A stretch of DNA of 64,000 bases from Bacteriovoracaceae bacterium (GTDB taxonomy: Bacteria; Bdellovibrionota; Bacteriovoracia; Bacteriovoracales; Bacteriovoracaceae), in NCBI GenBank assembly GCA_018649885.1, contig JABIHA010000073.1, positions 1-64,000 of the forward strand. Direction: 5' to 3'. A model generated the notes under the pieces. It had not been told where the DNA came from. It saw only the letters and a list, made by a program, of their open reading frames with translations, and did not search any database. This document shows positions 61,840 through 64,000 of the stretch, piece after piece (position 1 is the first letter of the stretch; every line of letters starts with the position of its first letter). The position numbers and the translations under genes were made by a program.

Positions 61840-63783
61840 CTATTTATTTCTCCTAAACAGGCCTTTCCTTTCTTTCGGGGGGGCATTTGGATCTTTTGGT
61901 TTTCTCTTAAAGACCCCACCAAGAAATCCCTTCTTTTCTTTTTCGGCAGCACTACTGCTACTAGCATCCTTATCTTTTTTCTTAAATAGACCTCGAATAC
62001 CTTTACTTGATCCACTGCCTCTACTAGATTTTCTCTCTGCTCTTTTATCTTTTCGGGCCTGTTTTTTGTAGTCCCTATGCTCTTGTCTTCCTTTTTTAGT
62101 GAAAACTGTTTTGCCACTTTTCTTTTTTCTATAAAACCCTTCTTTTTCGCGCTCAGCTGCTTTATCACTTTTACGTGTACTTCGAGCAGTTTTTCTCCCT
62201 GCTCTTTTATCTTTACGAGCCTCTTTTTTGTAGCTCCTATGCGCTTTTCTTTCTTTTTTAGTGAAAACTGTTTTGCCGCTTTTCTTTTTTCTATAAAGCC
62301 CTTCTTCTTCAGCGTCATTTTTGCGAGTTGATTTTCTCTCTGCTCTCTTATCTTTACGCGCCTGTTTTTTATATTTTCTATGTGCTTTTCTTCCTTTTTT
62401 AGTGAAAACTGTTTTACCATTTTTCTTTTCCCTAAAATTCCCTTGTGCTTCGCGCTCTTCTTCTTTGGCAAGTTTGCGACTGCTTCGATCAATTTCTCTC
62501 GACACTTTTCTTCTTGTATGTTCTGATTTCTTTGTACCTTTAAGCCTTTTTCGCTCAGTTTTGGTATCACTACGGGCCTGCTTTCTCGCTTCAGACCTTG
62601 TCATTCCCTCGGCCCTCAGACCCTTTTTTCTATCACTCTTACTCTTGCGATTAACTCTTTTTCCAGCTTTCCTAGTAGTCCGATCTTCTACTCTTTTGGC
62701 CTTCTCACTGGTTTTTCCTGCCTTTCTCTCTAGCCTTGACAGCTTTCTATCTCCTGCACCACTTTCTACAGCATCTTGATATTTTTTCTGAGCTTTATCC
62801 CTTTTCCTGTCTGCCCGATCCCTTTTCCTAGTATGCTTTTTCTTAAAACCGAGCGACTTATTATACTTTCTCAGATCTCTTTTAGTTTCTTTAGCATTGA
62901 ATTCTTTATGAGCTTTCCCTCTTTTTTCTCCACGTGCATCTCTTTTCTCTTGAACTTTAGTCTGATAATCTGATACCTCTTCAGACTGCTCTCCATATTT
63001 TTCTTTGAGTCTGGCCAGTTTTTTCTCTTCTCTACCTTTTTTTCTAGCATGACGCTTATCCAATTTTCCCGCACGAGATTTTCTGTAACGTTTAGCCGCT
63101 TTCTTTTTCTCTTTATGACCTTCACGCTGCTCTTTTCTTGCTAGCTTTTGACCTAACTTTTTAGATCTTTTCTTTCTCCGGCCTTCTTTCGTTTTTGATT
63201 CGGCCTGCCTTGCCTCAAAATCTTCTTGTGATTCACCGTAGGCCATTACTGAATCATTCATTTTGTCATTACGGCGTTGGTTTTTAACCGCTTTTTTCGC
63301 CTTATAGGCCTTTACTTCTTCTGAATTTTCACCATATTTGGCCTCAAGCCTTTGAACTTTTCTGTCTTGACGCCACTGTCTACGTTTTACTTTCTTTGTT
63401 TGTTTCTCAATTCCTGATTTTCTTAGCCTAGAGCTTCCCTCTTTTGTGGCCCTTTCACCATCAAAGGCACCGGACCAACCTTCGGCCCTTCGCTTTTGAT
63501 CCATTTTCAATTCAGCATCTTTATATTTTTGTGAATCAGTTCCATGTTTTTCAGCAATGCGCTCTAGCCTCGCAGTATCTTTTTCAACTCCAGCTTTATA
63601 TTTTTCTTTCCGTTTTTCTTGTTTTTCAAGCTCTCTCTTGTTTTGATTTTCGGTTCGAGTGGCTCTCCTAGTATCCTTTCTTTCTTGTGTCAGCTCTGCC
63701 CTTGACTGGCCTTCTTCCTCTTCTGAGGCCATTACCGGGAATGTCACCAGTAGTGCAAGTAGAAACGAAGTTAATGCTTTCAT
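61840..63783 (-). CDS. Exported, extremely Lys/Arg-rich repeat protein
   Basis: A 647-residue protein with a normal Sec signal peptide (MKALTSFLLALLVTFPVMAS), a short acidic start (EEEEG), then an almost entirely charged, helical, Lys/Arg-dominated body. Two repeat types are visible: a KYGE-x-SEEV-type motif (R-L-x-x-K-Y-G-x-x-S-E-E-V-x-x-Y near residues 74, 144 and 256), and a 39-residue block GKTVFTKKGRKAHRKYKKQA at about 447-485, 494-532 and 548-586. No enzyme motif is seen. It could bind polyanions such as DNA, LPS or peptidoglycan outside the membrane, which is inference. AGGAGC precedes the ATG. A 245-codon ORF in another minus-strand frame over its 3' end is a by-product of the composition. 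Confidence 0.85.
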   Translation of the reverse strand: MKALTSFLLALLVTFPVMASEEEEGQSRAELTQERKDTRRATRTENQNKRELEKQEKRKEKYKAGVEKDTARLERIAEKHGTDSQKYKDAELKMDQKRRAEGWSGAFDGERATKEGSSRLRKSGIEKQTKKVKRRQWRQDRKVQRLEAKYGENSEEVKAYKAKKAVKNQRRNDKMNDSVMAYGESQEDFEARQAESKTKEGRRKKRSKKLGQKLARKEQREGHKEKKKAAKRYRKSRAGKLDKRHARKKGREEKKLARLKEKYGEQSEEVSDYQTKVQEKRDARGEKRGKAHKEFNAKETKRDLRKYNKSLGFKKKHTRKRDRADRKRDKAQKKYQDAVESGAGDRKLSRLERKAGKTSEKAKRVEDRTTRKAGKRVNRKSKSDRKKGLRAEGMTRSEARKQARSDTKTERKRLKGTKKSEHTRRKVSREIDRSSRKLAKEEEREAQGNFREKKNGKTVFTKKGRKAHRKYKKQARKDKRAERKSTRKNDAEEEGLYRKKKSGKTVFTKKERKAHRSYKKEARKDKRAGRKTARSTRKSDKAAEREKEGFYRKKKSGKTVFTKKGRQEHRDYKKQARKDKRAERKSSRGSGSSKGIRGLFKKKDKDASSSSAAEKEKKGFLGGVFKRKPKDPNAPPKERKGLFRRNK

Positions 63784-63934
63784 GATTTTGCTCCTATTTA
63801 AATTTATTGTTGAATTTAGAATATAATTTAAGACTAATAGACATACCCATTAGAGAGCTATTTTCCACCAGAACATGGTTTAATTTATCCATATAAGCCA
63901 TTTTAAATTTCAAAAAAAACTCCCCCAGCAAACA

Positions 63935-63962
63935 AATATGTTTCGTGTACTATTATCGTCAA
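63935..63962 (-). promoter_or_regulatory. Possible sigma-70-type promoter of the basic repeat protein gene
   Basis: On the minus strand TTGACG, 16 bases, CATATT, about 150 bases before the ATG at 63783. Only the spacing and the -35 support it. Confidence 0.3.
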
Positions 63963-64000
63963 GTTTAAGGGATAGATTTAAGTCTATTATCGAATTTGCT

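Noticed and set aside
61833-62570. 245-codon ORF on the minus strand inside the basic repeat protein gene, also Lys/Arg-rich
   Set aside because: It overlaps the exported protein in another frame, has no ribosome site or signal, and its openness is explained by the repetitive Lys/Arg codons.
62321-62779. 152-codon ORF on the + strand antisense to the same gene
   Set aside because: Leu/Phe-rich mirror of Lys/Arg codons; a by-product of composition.
1-64000. rRNA or tRNA genes
   Set aside because: I saw no recognisable tRNA cloverleaf arms or rRNA blocks by eye; a covariance-model scan (tRNAscan-SE, Infernal) would decide.

Overview
The window looks like chromosomal DNA of a low-GC Gram-negative bacterium, most probably a Bdellovibrionota predator of the Bacteriovoracales (Halobacteriovorax/Bacteriovorax type). 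This is an inference. It rests on the AT-rich base composition, the many genes for exported proteins of unknown family, a TIGR02147-family gene, a huge RCC1-repeat lipoprotein, a helical-HNH endonuclease family present as one intact and one broken copy, and an aerobic lifestyle (heme A synthase, dioxygenases, c-type cytochromes). I found no rRNA, tRNA, CRISPR array or prophage.

Layout. 1-3.9 kb: a peptidase-like/DUF4105-like gene with a small exported partner, a gene-poor G/T-rich stretch and an HNH endonuclease. 3.9-9.6 kb: exported EEP-family phosphodiesterase, heme A synthase, the tyrosine-degradation pair hppD-hmgA and a sterol-desaturase-type hydroxylase. 9.8-13.7 kb: two convergent di-heme c-type cytochromes of the RoxA/MauG/CCP-like kind and a PrxQ/BCP peroxidase. 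13.8-26.8 kb: exported proteins, including a lysozyme-fold/SH3b candidate, an amidohydrolase, a transglutaminase-elicitor-like enzyme and a VWA-domain protein, plus a CBS protein and a MarC protein. 27-31 kb: a short-repeat array, a sensor kinase split into two overlapping ORFs, and a PhnA-like protein. 31-36 kb: a metzincin-like protease, a structured inverted repeat, and a TetR - radical SAM/SPASM - membrane-protein cluster with a palindromic candidate operator. 36-40 kb: an MBOAT - SGNH-like - PAP2 operon likely to act on the envelope. 40-48 kb: a second metalloprotease, small proteins, and the 1421-residue repeat lipoprotein preceded by a hairpin-rich leader. 48-51.5 kb: a P-loop ATPase fragment, a 95-bp duplicated intergenic element, and an HNH pseudogene interrupted by an IS1182-type element with a clear target duplication. 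51.6-60 kb: amt-glnB, a zinc protease, a SpoVG-like protein, a polyprenol/diacylglycerol kinase-like protein, and an operon of a Cys-rich exported protein, a fused alpha-keto-acid dehydrogenase E1 and a FabD-like acyltransferase. 60-64 kb: a tyrosine recombinase, an exported protein behind a consensus sigma-54 promoter, and an exported, extremely Lys/Arg-rich repeat protein.

Genes that plausibly work together: hppD with hmgA (tyrosine to maleylacetoacetate); amt with glnB (ammonium uptake and its PII regulator); E1 with FabD-like (acyl-CoA made from keto acids, then passed on); MBOAT, SGNH-like and PAP2 (envelope acylation or lipid-carrier recycling); TetR, radical SAM and the membrane protein (a small regulated unit of unknown product, my leading candidate for an undescribed system).
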